A stretch of 64,000 bases of DNA from Prado023 sp963700395 (GCA_963700395.1 CAVOXI010000001.1:62001-126000), one strand, 5' to 3'; counted from the first letter of the stretch, positions 45,347 through 55,569 are shown. Notes: generated by a model from the letters alone, not told the origin. Made by a program: numbers and translations.

Positions 45347-47608
45347 GTGACGCAGATCGATGATGTCCGCGCCCGCTGGGTGCACCTGGTGGAGCAGGTG
45401 GAGGCTGCCAGGGCGGCGTACTACCAGCATGATGCGCCGACGATCTCCGATGCGGAGTACGACGTCGTGTTCGCCGAGCTGGTGGCCTTGGAGGCCGAGC
45501 ATCCGGAGCTGGTCAGCCAGGACTCGCCGACCCAGTCCGTGGGCGGAGCGCGGGCCGAGATGTTCGATCCGGTGGAGCACCTGGAGCGCCTGTACTCGCT
45601 GGACAACGCGTTCACCCAGGAGGAGCTGCGTCGCCTGGTCCGAGCGGGTCGTGACTGCCGTCGACCGGTTCCCGCCGGTGCTGTGCGAGCTGAAGATCGA
45701 CGGGCTGGCAGTCGATATCGTGTACCGCTCGGGGCGTCTGGTGTCCGTGGCCACGCGCGGTGACGGTCGCGTCGGGGAGGACGTCACCTACAACGCGCAG
45801 TTCATCCCGGCGATCCCCGCACGGCTGCTCCCGTCCGGAGACGTGCCCGTGCCCGCGCTCGTCGAGGTGCGTGGGGAGGTGTTCTTCCCGGTGGCCGACT
45901 TCGAGCGGATCAACGATGAGCAGCTGGCCCTGGGGCGCTCGCCGTTCGCCAATCCGCGGAACACCGCAGCGGGGACGTTGCGCCAGCGGATCGACCGGCG
46001 CGAGGAGGAGCTCGCGAAGGCCACAGCGGCGCTCGATGCCGCACGTACGCGCGGCGCTTCCGCGGGCGCGCTGACCCGCGCTGAGGGACGCGTGACCCGC
46101 TTGGCGGCCGAGGTGGAGAGGGTCCGGTCGAACATGAGCCGCCTGCGCCTGACCGTGCACGGGGTCGGGGCGCGGGATGGCTTCGTGATCCAGACGCAGT
46201 CACAGGGGTACGAGGTGCTCCGTGGGCTGGGCCTGCCCACCTCCGACCGGGCGAGGGTGGTCACCGACCTCGACTCCGTCCGTGAGTTCATCGACTACTA
46301 CGCCGAACATCGCCATGACGTGGCGCACGAGATCGACGGCGTGGTGGTCAAGGTCGACGACCTGGACCTTCAGGGCCAGATGGGGGCCACGTCGCGGGCC
46401 CCGCGGTGGGCGATCGCCTTCAAGTACCCGCCCGAGGTGGTGCGCACCCGGCTGCGCGACATCCGGGTCAACGTCGGGCGGACCGGTCGGGTCACGCCGT
46501 ACGCGGTGATGGAGCCGGCGAAGGTGGCGGGCTCCACCGTCGAGATGGCCACGCTGCACAACGCCGGCGAGGTCGCCCGCAAGGGCGTCCTCATCGGCGA
46601 CCTGGTGTTCCTGCGCAAGGCCGGCGACGTGATCCCCGAGGTGATCGGCCCCGTGGTCGAGGAGCGCACCGGGGCGGAGCGGGCGTTCGTGATGCCGACC
46701 CACTGCCCCGAGTGCGGCACCGCGCTGGCCCCGGCGAAGGAGGGCGACGTCGACATCCGCTGCCCCAACACCCGGTCATGCCCCGCTCAGCTGCGCGAGC
46801 GCGTCTTCCACGTGGCCTCGCGCGGGGCGTTCGACATCGAGGGACTGGGCTGGAAGGCCGGTGTCGCGCTGCTCGATTCTGGCGTTGTCCGAGACGAGGG
46901 TGACCTCTTCGCCCTCGATGCCCCGACCCTGCGCACGGTCCCGTTCTTCACCCGGGCGGCCAAGGCGGGCGAGGCGGGCCCGCAGCTCACCGCCAACGCT
47001 GAGGTGCTGCTGGCGCAGCTGGAGAAGGCGAAGGGCCAGCCGCTGTGGCGCGTGCTGGTCGCGCTGTCGATCCGGCATGTCGGCCCGACGGCTGCTCAGG
47101 CCCTGGCCCGGGAGTTCGGCGTGCTGACGGATCCGGTCTGGACGCCCGAGAACCCGTCGCGCCGGTCGGCAGCCCATCGACAGGGCCGCGGTGGAGCAGC
47201 TGGCGGCCGCCGAGGGGGTGGGACCCACCATCGCTGAGGCGGTCGTCGAGTGGTTCGCGCATGCCTGGCATCGCGACGTCGTCGAGAAGTGGCGCGTCGC
47301 CGGTGTCCGGATGGCCGACGAGTTCGTCGAGGCCGGGCCGCAGCCGCTGGCCGGGCTCACGGTGGTGATCACCGGCTCCCTCCCCGGATTCACGCGCGAC
47401 AGCGCGGCTGAGGCGGTGACGAGCCGAGGCGGCAAGGTCGCCTCGTCCGTGTCGAAGAAGACGGACTTCGTCGTGGTGGGGGAGAACGCGGGCACGAAGG
47501 CCGACAAGGCGATCTCGCTGGCCCGCCCGATGCTCGACGCAGACGGGTTCGCGGTCCTGCTCGAGCAGGGTCCGGACGCAGCCTCGGCGGTGGCGAAGGT
47601 GGGGGTAG
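45347..47608 (+). CDS. ligA: NAD-dependent DNA ligase LigA, three frameshifts, unusual coiled-coil insertion
   Basis: Rejoined length is about 750 residues. Domain Ia is ARAAYYQHDAPTISDAEYD. The adenylation motif is CELKIDGLAVDIVY. An OB fold follows. The zinc finger is CPECG...CPNTRSC. The HhH region has SIRHVGPTAAQALA, and the BRCT domain has LAGLTVVITGSLPGF and KKTDFVVVGENAGTKADKA. Frame changes lie at about 45640 (an extra C), about 47170, and at a G5 run (47601-47605) where one fewer G gives the stop TAG at 47606. The adenylation domain contains about 45 extra helical, charged residues (REEELAKATAALDAAR onward, about 46000-46140) between NPRNTAAGTLRQ and LTVHGVG. LigA is essential and the damage is almost certainly artefactual. 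Confidence 0.93.
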
Positions 47609-47791
47609 CTTCCCCCCAGCGCGTGCGTCCCGATGCCCGGCGTCGCTGGCGCGTTGCCCCAGCGTGGTCTCCCACGGCGTCGCAACGAGGCTCACGGCGG
47701 GCCGGACGTGCTGCCTCACACGGGCGGCGCTACTGTCGAGGCGCACCGCTCGCCGATGACCCCGGCGCAGTGCACCGGCAAGGGGGACGAC

Positions 47792-49218
47792 ATGTCAGGC
47801 CGCGGTCACACCCTGGCGCTCGTCGTCACCGCTGCGATCGCCCTTGCAGCATGTACCACCGGGAGCCAGGCACGCACGGCGAGCTCCTCGTCCGCGGAGT
47901 ACCAGCGCGCCTACCAGATCGGGCTCGATGCCTACGTCTACGGGCTCCCGCTCCTGGTCACGGACTCGACCTTCCAGACCATGACGAGCATCGACGTGTC
48001 GCAGGGTGCCTACGGACCGGTCAACCAGTTCAACAACGTGCGCTCGGCCAACAACTCGGGGAGCACGGCGGTCGTCGCCCCCGGCGCCACGAGCCTCTCG
48101 TCGATCGCCTGGGTCGACTTGAGCATCGAGCCGCAGGTGCTGCACGTGCCCGAGGTGCCCGACCACTTCTTCGTGCTGGCGCTGGTGGATCCCTACACGG
48201 AGAACATCGCCAACCTGGGCACGGCGAGCAGCACGGCACCGGGCGACTACGTGCTCGCGGGCCCGCAGCAGCGCAGCATCGCGGCGCCGTCAGGCACCCA
48301 TCGGCTCGACGTCGACTACTCGCGGATCTGGATCATCGGCTCGACGCAGCTGAAGGGCCCGAGCGACGTCACCGCCGTGAACGCCATCCAGGACGGCTAC
48401 ACCCTCACCCCCCTGAGCAGGTATGGCACCGACTACCAGCCAGTTGTGCCCGCCGGCCCCATCACGAGCGTCACCAAGCACGTGCCCGCCACCGGCATGG
48501 CGTTCTTCGACCAGCTCGGCCAGCAGTTGGCGATGTTCCCGCCGCCCGCCGCAGATGCCGCGGCCCTCTCCCAGTTCGCCTCCGTGGGCATCGGCCCCGG
48601 GCGGTCCCCCTCGACCGGCACGTCGTTGTCCGCCGACACCGTCCGCGGCCTCACTGATGCCGTCGCCGCGGGGCCGGCACAGGTCAAGGCCGACACCAAG
48701 GCGCTCGTCGCCAAGCACGCACTGGTGCACGCGGGCTACCTGCTCGGTGGCTTCGGCACCTACGGCACCGACTACGCACAGCGCGCGGTCATCTCACAGA
48801 TCGGGCTCGGCGCGTTCGTCGCGCACCAGGCGATCTATGCGATGGCCTGGAGCGACTCCGCGGAGCAGGCCCTCGACGGATCGACGCCGTACGTGCTGCA
48901 CATGACCACGCCGCCGCCGACCGATGAGGGCTGGTCCTTGACCGTCTACACCCTCGGGGGGCGCTCGTGGCGAACCCGCAGGGCCGCGACGCCCTGACCA
49001 GCACCTCGCCTCTCACCCGCAACGCCGACGGCTCGATCGACGTCCATCTGCAGGCGACGGCTCCCTCGTCAGCGGCGCAGGCGGCCAACTGGCTGCCGAC
49101 GCCTGCCGGTCAGGGCTTCGAGGTCGCCTGGAGACTCTTCGCCCCGCAGCAGCAGGCGATCTCCAGCATCCTCGACGGGAGCGGCTGGCAGCCGCCGACC
49201 ATCGCCGCGGCCTCCTGA
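47792..49218 (+). CDS. DUF1254/DUF1214 family lipoprotein, one frameshift
   Basis: ATG 47792 follows AAGGGGG. The signal peptide ends at a lipobox (ALAAC, Cys at about residue 22). The DUF1254 part has GLDAYVYGLPLLVTDSTF, FNNVRSANNSGSTAVVAPGATSLSSIAWVDLS and YDYSRIWIIGSTQL-like segments. The DUF1214 end reads VANPQGRDALTSTSPL and FEVAWRLFAP. The frame breaks in a run of six G at 48956-48961; one more G restores LGGALVANPQ. About 475 residues. Exported, function unknown. Confidence 0.85.
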
Positions 49219-49222
49219 CGCG

Positions 49223-49558
49223 TCAGCGACGCTTGGCGGCCAACGCCTCCTCGAGCTCGGCCTTGCTCATGGTCGAGCGGCCCTTGATGCCACGCTCCCG
49301 CGCCTCGTTGTAGAGCTGCGCCTTCGTGCGACCTCCCGGCCCACGGTGGCTGCGGAGCCCGCCGCGACGGCCGGAGGAGATGTCGTCGATGGACGACCTG
49401 CTCGCGGTCTTGGACTCCCCGTGCCGCGCGCGCTCCTTGTTCACGGTGCGCGCGGCGATCTCCTCCGCGGTGTCGTCGTCGTAGCCCCGGTCCTCGAGGC
49501 TGTCCTTGACGTGCTCGTACTGACGCTCCCGCTTCTTGCTCCAGCCCTGCTGCGGCAT
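49223..49558 (-). CDS. Rho_N-domain protein (often annotated plasmid stabilization)
   Basis: 111 residues, ATG at 49558 with GGGAGG upstream. The N-terminal half (WSKKRERQYEHVKDSLEDRGYDDDTAEEIAARTVNKERA) is a helical ChaB/'plasmid stabilization' type segment. The C-terminus (GRTKAQLYNEARERGIKGRSTMSKAELEEAL) is a Rho N-terminal SAP-like nucleic-acid-binding helix pair. It probably binds DNA or RNA; its role is unknown. It converges with the DUF1254 gene 4 nt away. Confidence 0.8.
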   Translation of the reverse strand: MPQQGWSKKRERQYEHVKDSLEDRGYDDDTAEEIAARTVNKERARHGESKTASRSSIDDISSGRRGGLRSHRGPGGRTKAQLYNEARERGIKGRSTMSKAELEEALAAKRR

Positions 49559-49976
49559 GACGCCTCCCGTGGATCCCGGCTGCTTGGACAGAGACGACTA
49601 CCCGCCGTCCGTGCCATGAGACCAGCCCTCTCGCAGCGGTGGACCACGTGCCATCGTCTGCCCTCTCGTCCGGGCGCTGGGCTGGGGCTGCACTGGCCAC
49701 GTTGGACCCGGACTGTGGACAACTGGTTGCCGGATCCAGGAGGGGATGGAAACCTACGCATGCGCCGCGGGGGAGGCGCAGGGCGTGGAGGGGGAGCCAC
49801 GCGTGGGAGGCGGGTCGTTGCCGGAGGGGGAGCCGGCGACGGCCCGCCTGCGCCTCTTCTGGGCGCCCTTCACCGGGACGTTGGGCCCTGTTCGCGGGGG
49901 TCTCCCGATGCTTTGATCGGAGCGGATGGCTTGGGCGCCATCGCGGCGCTCCGGGCGGTTCTGACGGGGGTGTCCG
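49559..49976. other. 418-bp stretch without a recognisable gene
   Basis: It separates the Rho_N gene from a small lipoprotein-like frame. It includes a purine-rich G run region (about 49760-49840). No hairpin, tRNA or family-like peptide was recognised. A decayed or frame-damaged small gene cannot be excluded. Confidence 0.4.
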
Positions 49977-50234
49977 ATGCGAATTCGACCGCTCTCCCTC
50001 CTACTCGGCCTGGTCCTGGTCGTCACCAGCGCATGCGCCGTGGGGGATGAGTCCGTCTTCGTCGCCCGGCCCGACGGTCGGGCGACATCCGAATCCTTCA
50101 CCCACGCACTCGCTGGTGGGGGACCCCTGTCCTTCGAGGTTCGGTTGCACCCGCGGCCCAGGGAGCAGCAGGTGGGTCCGCTGGGTCCAGTGCAACTGCA
50201 CACCATCGTGTGCAAGGCGCATCGAACTGACTGA
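49977..50234 (+). CDS. hypothetical small exported protein
   Basis: 85 residues. The N-terminus is a short basic plus hydrophobic signal (RIRPLSLLLGLVLVVTSAC), with TSAC as a plausible lipobox. The remainder is polar with no recognised family, and the frame ends shortly before gatC. GGGGG lies upstream of the ATG at modest spacing. The coding call rests mainly on the signal peptide. Confidence 0.4.
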   Translation: MRIRPLSLLLGLVLVVTSACAVGDESVFVARPDGRATSESFTHALAGGGPLSFEVRLHPRPREQQVGPLGPVQLHTIVCKAHRTD

Positions 50235-50278
50235 GGGAGACCCTCCCGTGCGCGTTCGGGCGCCACGCGCAGCCGACT

Positions 50279-50284
50279 TAGGAT
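50279..50284 (+). promoter_or_regulatory. leaderless-type -10 TAGGAT for gatCAB
   Basis: TAGGAT is followed by 7 nt and the ATG at 50292. The spacing supports ATG 50292 over the in-frame ATG at 50283, which would overlap the hexamer. Confidence 0.5.
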
Positions 50285-50291
50285 GTGCCCC

Positions 50292-50600
50292 ATGCCTGAG
50301 AACCCATCGGCGATCACGCGCGAGCAGGTTGCCCACCTCGGCCACCTGGCCCGGCTGTCGCTCACCGAGGACGAGCTGGACCACTACAGCGCCCAGCTGG
50401 CCGACATCCTCGGCGCCGTGGCGCGCGTGACGGAGGTCGCAACCCCCGACGTGCCGGCGACGTCCCACCCGATGCCGCTCGAGAACGTCTTCCGGGAGGA
50501 CGACCCGCGTCCGAGCCTCACGCAGGGCGAGGCGCTGTCGGGGGCGCCCGCCGCCGAGGACGACCGCTTCCGCGTCCCGCGCATCCTTGACGAGGAGTGA
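50292..50600 (+). CDS. gatC: aspartyl/glutamyl-tRNA amidotransferase subunit C
   Basis: 102 residues. ITREQVAHLGHLARLSLTEDELDHYSAQLADIL and SHPMPLENVFREDDPRPSLTQGEALSGAPAAEDDRFRVPRIL are classic GatC. It stabilises the GatA-GatB contact in the complex that converts Glu-tRNA(Gln) and Asp-tRNA(Asn) to the amidated forms. It overlaps or abuts gatA. Confidence 0.95.
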   Translation: MPENPSAITREQVAHLGHLARLSLTEDELDHYSAQLADILGAVARVTEVATPDVPATSHPMPLENVFREDDPRPSLTQGEALSGAPAAEDDRFRVPRILDEE

Positions 50601-50605
50601 CCACG

Positions 50606-52108
50606 ATGGACGCCACCCTGGACCTCACCCACCTGACTGCCGCGCAGCTGTCGGAACTGCTTCGTGAGCGCGCCGTCTCCGCCCGCGAGGTCGCGGCCGC
50701 CCACCTCGAGCGGATCGCCGCCGTCGACGGTGACATCCACGCCTTCCTGCACGTCGACAACGAGGGCGCCCTGGCAGCCGCGGAGGCGGTCGACGCCGCC
50801 CGCGCCGAAGGGGAGCAGCTCGGTCCGCTGGCCGGGGTCCCCCTGGCGCTCAAGGACGTCCTGACGATGAGGGGCGCGCCCACCACGTGCGGCTCGCGGA
50901 TCCTCGACGGGTGGTACCCGCCCTACGACGCCACCGTCACCCGGCGACTGCGTGAGGCCGGGATCGTGATCCTCGGCAAGACGAACATGGACGAGTTCGC
51001 GATGGGCTCCTCCACGGAGCACTCCGCCTACGGGCCGACGCACAACCCCTGGGACCTCGACCGGATCCCCGGCGGATCAGGTGGGGGCAGCGCGGCCGCA
51101 TTGGCCTCCTTCGAGGCCCCGCTGGCCATCGGCACCGACACGGGCGGCTCGATCCGCCAGCCCGCTGCGGTCACCGGCACCGTCGGGGTCAAGCCCACCT
51201 ACGGCGCGGTCTCCCGCTACGGCCTCGTGGCCCTGGCCTCCTCACTGGACCAGGCGGGCCCCTGCGCGCGCACGGTGCTCGACGCGGCACTGCTCCACCA
51301 GGTCATCGCCGGCTACGACCCGATGGACTCCACCTCCCTGCAGCAGCCCGTCCCCGATGTCGTGGCCGCCGCCAAGCGCGCGGACGTCGCAGGGATGCGG
51401 ATCGGACTGGTCAAGGAGCTCGGTGGCGAGGGTTACCAGGCGGGAGTGCGGCAGCGCTTCGCCGAGGCCGTGGAGATCCTGGAGAAGCTGGGTGCCGAGG
51501 TCGTCGAGGTCTCCTGCCCGAGCTTCGACTACGCGCTGGCGGCGTACTACCTGATCCTCCCCAGCGAGGCGTCGAGCAACCTGGCCAAGTTCGACGGCAT
51601 GCGCTACGGCCAGCGCGTCGGCGACGACGGCACGCGCTCGGTCGAGGAGGTCATGAGCCTGACCCGCGAGGCGGGCTTCGGCGCCGAGGTGAAGCGCCGG
51701 ATCATGCTGGGCACCTACGCCCTGTCCAGCGGCTACTACGACGCGTACTACGGCTCGGCGCAGAAGGTCCGCACCCTGATCCAGCGCGACTTCGCAGCCG
51801 CGTTCGGACAGGTCGACGTGCTCATCTCACCGACTGCGCCCACCACGGCGTTCAAGCTCGGTGAGAAGCTCGACGACCCGCTCGCGATGTACCTCAACGA
51901 CGTCGCGACCATCCCGGTGAACCTCGCCGGCAACGCCGCGATGAGCCTGCCCGTGGGCCTGGCGCCCGAGGACGGGCTGCCCGTGGGCCTGCAGATCATC
52001 GCCCCGGCGATGGCCGACGACCGCCTCTACCGGGTGGGCGGTGCCCTCGAGGAGGCGCTGTTCAACCGATGGGGCGGCCTGCTGATCGAGGAGGTGCCGG
52101 CGCGATGA
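50606..52108 (+). CDS. gatA: aspartyl/glutamyl-tRNA amidotransferase subunit A
   Basis: 500 residues from ATG 50606, preceded by GAGGAG at 8 nt; a GTG at 50597 is an alternative. The amidase triad is present: LALKDVL (Lys), GGSGGGSAAALA (cis-Ser) and TDTGGSIRQPAA (nucleophile Ser). It releases ammonia from glutamine for GatB. Its stop overlaps gatB by 4 nt. Confidence 0.96.
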   Translation: MDATLDLTHLTAAQLSELLRERAVSAREVAAAHLERIAAVDGDIHAFLHVDNEGALAAAEAVDAARAEGEQLGPLAGVPLALKDVLTMRGAPTTCGSRILDGWYPPYDATVTRRLREAGIVILGKTNMDEFAMGSSTEHSAYGPTHNPWDLDRIPGGSGGGSAAALASFEAPLAIGTDTGGSIRQPAAVTGTVGVKPTYGAVSRYGLVALASSLDQAGPCARTVLDAALLHQVIAGYDPMDSTSLQQPVPDVVAAAKRADVAGMRIGLVKELGGEGYQAGVRQRFAEAVEILEKLGAEVVEVSCPSFDYALAAYYLILPSEASSNLAKFDGMRYGQRVGDDGTRSVEEVMSLTREAGFGAEVKRRIMLGTYALSSGYYDAYYGSAQKVRTLIQRDFAAAFGQVDVLISPTAPTTAFKLGEKLDDPLAMYLNDVATIPVNLAGNAAMSLPVGLAPEDGLPVGLQIIAPAMADDRLYRVGGALEEALFNRWGGLLIEEVPAR

Positions 52109-53617
52109 CCCAGCTGATGGATTTCGACACGGCGTTGGAGCGGTTCGACCCGGTGATGGGCCTGGAGGTCCACGTCGAGCTGAACACAGCGACCAAGATG
52201 TTCTGCGGCTGTTCCACGGTGTTCGGCGCCGAGCCCAACACCCAGGTCTGCCCGGTGTGCCTCGGCCTGCCCGGCGCACTCCCGGCGCTGAACCGGATCG
52301 GCGTCGAGTCGGCGATGCGGATCGGCCTGGCGCTGAACTGCCAGGTCGCCGAATGGTGCAGGTTCGCGCGGAAGAACTACTTCTACCCGGACATGCCGAA
52401 GAACTTCCAGACCTCGCAGTACGACGAGCCGATCTGCTTCGACGGGTACCTCGACGTCGACTACGAGACTCCCGAGGGGCGACAGACGTTCCGGGTGGGC
52501 ATCGAGCGCGCGCATATGGAGGAGGACACCGGCAAGAACAGCCACATGGGCGGAGCCACGGGACGCATCCACGGGGCCGACTACTCGCTGGTCGACTACA
52601 ACCGCGCGGGCATCCCGCTGATCGAGATCGTCACCAAGCCGATCGAGGGGGCGGGTCGCTACGCGCCCGAGGTCGCGAAGGCATACGTCGCCGCGCTGCG
52701 GGAGCTGCTGCGCGCCCTGGGCGTCTCCGACGTCCGGATGGAGCAGGGATCGCTGCGCTGCGACGTCAACGTGTCGCTGCGTCCCGACCCTGCCGGCCCG
52801 TTCGGGACCCGCTCGGAGACCAAGAACGTGAACTCGCTGCGCTCGGTCGAGCGGGCGGTGCGCTACGAGATCGGCCGGCAGGCGGCGCTGCTCACGGAGG
52901 GCGGCAAGGTCGTCCAGGAGACCCGGCACTGGCACGAGGACACCGGCCTGACCACCTCGGGGCGCATCAAGGAGGAGTCCGAGGACTACCGCTACTTCCC
53001 GGAGCCGGACCTGGTCCCGATCGCGCCCTCGCGCGAGTGGGTCGAGGAGCTGCGGGCGACCCTGCCGGAGAACCCCGCGACCAGGCGGGCCAGGATCGCC
53101 GCCGAGTGGGGCATCAACGACCATGACATGGCGTCGGTGGTCAATGCGGGGGCGCTGGACCTCGTGGAGGCGACCATCGCCGCCGGCGCCGACCAGGCCT
53201 CGGCGCGCAAGTGGTGGACCGGGGAGCTGTCGCGCGATCGCCAAGGACCAGGGCGTCGAGCTCGCCGACCTGGGGATCACGCCGGCACAGGTCGCCGAGC
53301 TGGAGTCCCTCGTTGTGGCCGGCACCGTCAACGACAAGCTGGCCCGTCAGGTCATCGAGGGCGTCCTGGCAGGTGAGGGCTCTCCCTCGGAGGTGGTGGC
53401 TGGCCGCGGCCTGGCCGTGGTCACCGATGACGCACCCCTCCTCGCGGCGATCGACGAGGCCCTGGCGGCACAGCCCGACGTCGCGGACAAGATCCGCGCG
53501 GGCAAGGTCCAGGCGGCCGGAGCGATCGTGGGCGCGGTCATGAAGGCCACCCGCGGCCAGGCCGACGCCGGACGCGTCCGCGCGCTGATCTTCCAGCGCC
53601 TCGGCGTCCAGGAGTAG
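52105..53617 (+). CDS. gatB: aspartyl/glutamyl-tRNA amidotransferase subunit B, one frameshift
   Basis: The N-terminal kinase-like part has GLEVHVELNTATKMFCGC, CPVCLGLPGALP (zinc Cys), FYPDMPKNFQTSQYDEPI and RAHMEEDTGKNSH. The tail has the YqeY domain (VNDKLARQVIEGVLAGEGSP, VGAVMKATRGQADAGRV). The frame changes at about 53236, where one extra G turns SRIAKDQGVELAD into a nonsense frame. About 504 residues rejoined. Being essential and otherwise intact, it is best treated as functional with a base-call error. Confidence 0.95.
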
Positions 53618-53727
53618 CTCCCAGCCCCGATCCGATCCGCCCCGCCCACCGCCCCCGCCCCGACAGATCCGCGCCGCGCCCCACCCCGACCCGATCTGTC
53701 CGCTATTCGGTGGCCAAGTTCGGGGTT

Positions 53728-53767
53728 GGTCCGGATTCGCGAGCACCGATGCTCCGAGATCCGGACC
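53728..53767 (+). terminator. hairpin after gatB
   Basis: The arms at 53728-53745 and 53750-53767 (outer GGTCCGGAT / ATCCGGACC, inner GAGCA / TGCTC) pair at 14 of 18 positions around a CCGA loop. It lies 111 nt after the gatB stop. Confidence 0.6.
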
Positions 53768-53800
53768 GTTCGTGTGCGGAACCGGAAACCCTGGCGCGGC

Positions 53801-53887
53801 GGACCGCGGACCGCGGACCGTCGCGAATCGCGAATCGCGAACCGCTAACCGCGAAGCGGACAGGGCGCCGCGAACCGCGAACCCCTG
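53801..53887. repeat. array of degenerate 7-bp tandem repeats
   Basis: Period-7 units run in series: three GGACCG(C/T), then five CGC(G/T)AA(T/C/G), and, after a short break, two CGAACC(G/C) from 53871. The array lies in the 336-bp gap (53618-53953) between gatB and bioY, flanked by two hairpins. The first part of the gap (53618-53727) is C-rich with no further feature. Confidence 0.7.
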
Positions 53888-53904
53888 GGCCGTCCGCGCA
53901 GCAC

Positions 53905-53933
53905 AGCGCCCCGGCCGATCCGACCGGGGCGCT
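53905..53933. terminator. bidirectional hairpin between gatB and bioY
   Basis: A perfect 10-bp stem AGCGCCCCGG / CCGGGGCGCT with a 9-nt loop, 20 nt past the bioY stop on the minus strand. Confidence 0.75.
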
Positions 53934-53953
53934 CGTATGCGGGCAGCGTGTGG

Positions 53954-54547
53954 CTACTCGGCTGTGAACTTCTCCACGGCGCGCCAGGCCAGCGGGAACA
54001 ACCCGGCGGCCAGGGCGACCTTCAGCGCGTCGCCGATCAGGAACGGCGTGACACCGAGCGAGATCGCCTTCGACAGCGAGACGTTGATGGCCGCGGCGAG
54101 CCACGTGGCACCGACCGTGTAGATGACCACGTTGCCGAGCACCATGAGGCCCGCGGTCCGGGGTGCGGTGCGGGTCGCTCCGCGTTCGGCGAGCCAACCG
54201 ACGAGTGCCGCGGCGGCGATGAATCCCAGCACGTAGCCGAAGCTGACGGTCAGCGCGCCGGACCTGAATGCGCTCGACCCCTCGGCGAACCACGGCACGC
54301 CAGCGAGGCCCGCCACGGCGTAGAGGCTCATGGAGGCCACGCCGCGCCACATGCCCAGGGACGCGGCGGTGAGGAGCACGGCGAAGGTCTGACCCGTCAA
54401 TGGCACCGGGGTGAAGGGCAGCGGGATGGCCACCTGCGCGGCCAGGCCGACGAAGGCCGCCCCAGCGATGACGAGGACCGCATTACGGACTGCGCTGCGC
54501 CCGAAGGCATCGGCGAGGACCGCGGGGGCGGGAGTTGCTAGCGACAT
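53954..54547 (-). CDS. bioY: BioY biotin transporter substrate-binding subunit
   Basis: 197 residues. The second ATG (54547) has AGGAG at 6 nt spacing, better than the first ATG (54553). Six membrane helices include the BioY hallmarks PLPFTPVPLTGQTFAVLL and GVPWFAEG, with GYVLGFIAAAALVGWL and TPFLIGDALKVALAA near the end. It binds biotin in the membrane and works alone or with an ECF energy-coupling module; none is encoded here. Confidence 0.93.
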   Translation of the reverse strand: MSLATPAPAVLADAFGRSAVRNAVLVIAGAAFVGLAAQVAIPLPFTPVPLTGQTFAVLLTAASLGMWRGVASMSLYAVAGLAGVPWFAEGSSAFRSGALTVSFGYVLGFIAAAALVGWLAERGATRTAPRTAGLMVLGNVVIYTVGATWLAAAINVSLSKAISLGVTPFLIGDALKVALAAGLFPLAWRAVEKFTAE

Positions 54548-54672
54548 GGGCATCTCCTGATCGAACTCACCGGCGACTGCCCGCCGGCTGGGACGGGGCG
54601 AGCCTATCGGGACCGATGCGCCCCATGTTGGGGGACCCGCTCGGCCATCACCGACAATCGCATCGGGCGCCG

Positions 54673-54678
54673 TACCCT
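54673..54678 (+). promoter_or_regulatory. leaderless-type -10 TACCCT
   Basis: TACCCT precedes the GTG at 54685 by 6 nt. No Shine-Dalgarno is present. Confidence 0.5.
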
Positions 54679-54684
54679 TGCCGG

Positions 54685-55569
54685 GTGCGCAGAAGCCCGA
54701 TGGTGTCGTTCACGGTGGTCCTCGCGGGCCTCGGCCTGGCCGTTGGATCGATGGGAGGCGCCGCCCACGCCTCGCGAACCCCGGCGGCCGAGGTGGTGGG
54801 TGCCACTGGCCCGGGCGTCCACGTTGTCGCCGTCGGGGACATCGCCTATGAGGGTGGCCCCTACGAGCGGACTGCGGCACTCGCGCGCTCCCTGGCGCCC
54901 GAGAAGCTCCTGCTCGCCGGGGACATCGCCTACTCGAGCGGGTCGGCTGCGGAGTTCGCCAGCCGCTTCGCGCCGGAGTGGGGCCGGTTCCGCCCGCTCT
55001 GGCTGCCCGTCCCGGGGAACCACGAGTACCGGACGACCGGGGCAGCCGGCTACAGGGCGTTCTTCAACGAGACCGGCGGGCTGTACTGGTCCAAGAAGGT
55101 CGGCTCCTGGCGGGTGATCGGACTTGATTCCGAGCGGGCCTCGAGTGCCAAGCAGCGCAGTTGGCTCAAGGCGACGCTGAAGAAGCACAACGGCACGCCC
55201 ACCCTCGTCATGTGGCACCGCCCGCGGTTCTCCCGAGGGGAGCACTCCGACCAGGCCGACACAGGGACCCTCTACAACCTCGTGCGTCGGGACAAGGACG
55301 TGAAGCTGCTCATCTGGGGCCACGACCACGACTACGAGCGGATGAGCATTCCGGTGGCGAAGCGAGCGACCGCGCTGACGGCCTTCGTCGTGGGCACGGG
55401 CGGAGGCGAGCAGCGCTCGGGGACGACCCACGACACCCGGACGTGGAGCGAGTTCTTCGACAACACCGACTACGGGGTGCTCGACCTGCGGCTCGCCGCC
55501 GGCTCCTTCAGCTGGGCCTTCGTCACGATCGACGGCCAGACCCTGGACAGGGGCACCCAGGCCTGGTGA
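54685..55569 (+). CDS. secreted metallophosphoesterase
   Basis: 294 residues. The signal peptide MVSFTVVLAGLGLAVGSMGGAAHA follows a few basic residues. The catalytic motifs are VVAVGDIAY, LLAGDIAY, VPGNHEYR, MWHRPRF and GHDHDYER, the set of purple-acid-phosphatase/calcineurin-like enzymes that bind two metal ions. It is likely exported and removes phosphate from extracellular esters. It ends 47 nt before the S51-like operon and may have its own promoter. Confidence 0.88.
   Translation: MRRSPMVSFTVVLAGLGLAVGSMGGAAHASRTPAAEVVGATGPGVHVVAVGDIAYEGGPYERTAALARSLAPEKLLLAGDIAYSSGSAAEFASRFAPEWGRFRPLWLPVPGNHEYRTTGAAGYRAFFNETGGLYWSKKVGSWRVIGLDSERASSAKQRSWLKATLKKHNGTPTLVMWHRPRFSRGEHSDQADTGTLYNLVRRDKDVKLLIWGHDHDYERMSIPVAKRATALTAFVVGTGGGEQRSGTTHDTRTWSEFFDNTDYGVLDLRLAAGSFSWAFVTIDGQTLDRGTQAW

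Noticed and set aside
47609..48657. LigA frame continuing past 47608
   Set aside because: BRCT homology ends near 47580, and the continuation is an Arg-rich out-of-frame reading of the DUF1254 lipoprotein. A one-base change in the G5 run gives a stop.
45347..53617. True pseudogenisation of ligA and gatB
   Set aside because: All catalytic motifs are intact on both sides of each break and the genes are essential in bacteria of this type; single-base errors explain the breaks better.
3945..53887. Short repeats as possible CRISPR arrays (3945, 32557, 53801)
   Set aside because: All are direct tandem units without spacers of constant length, and no cas genes are present.
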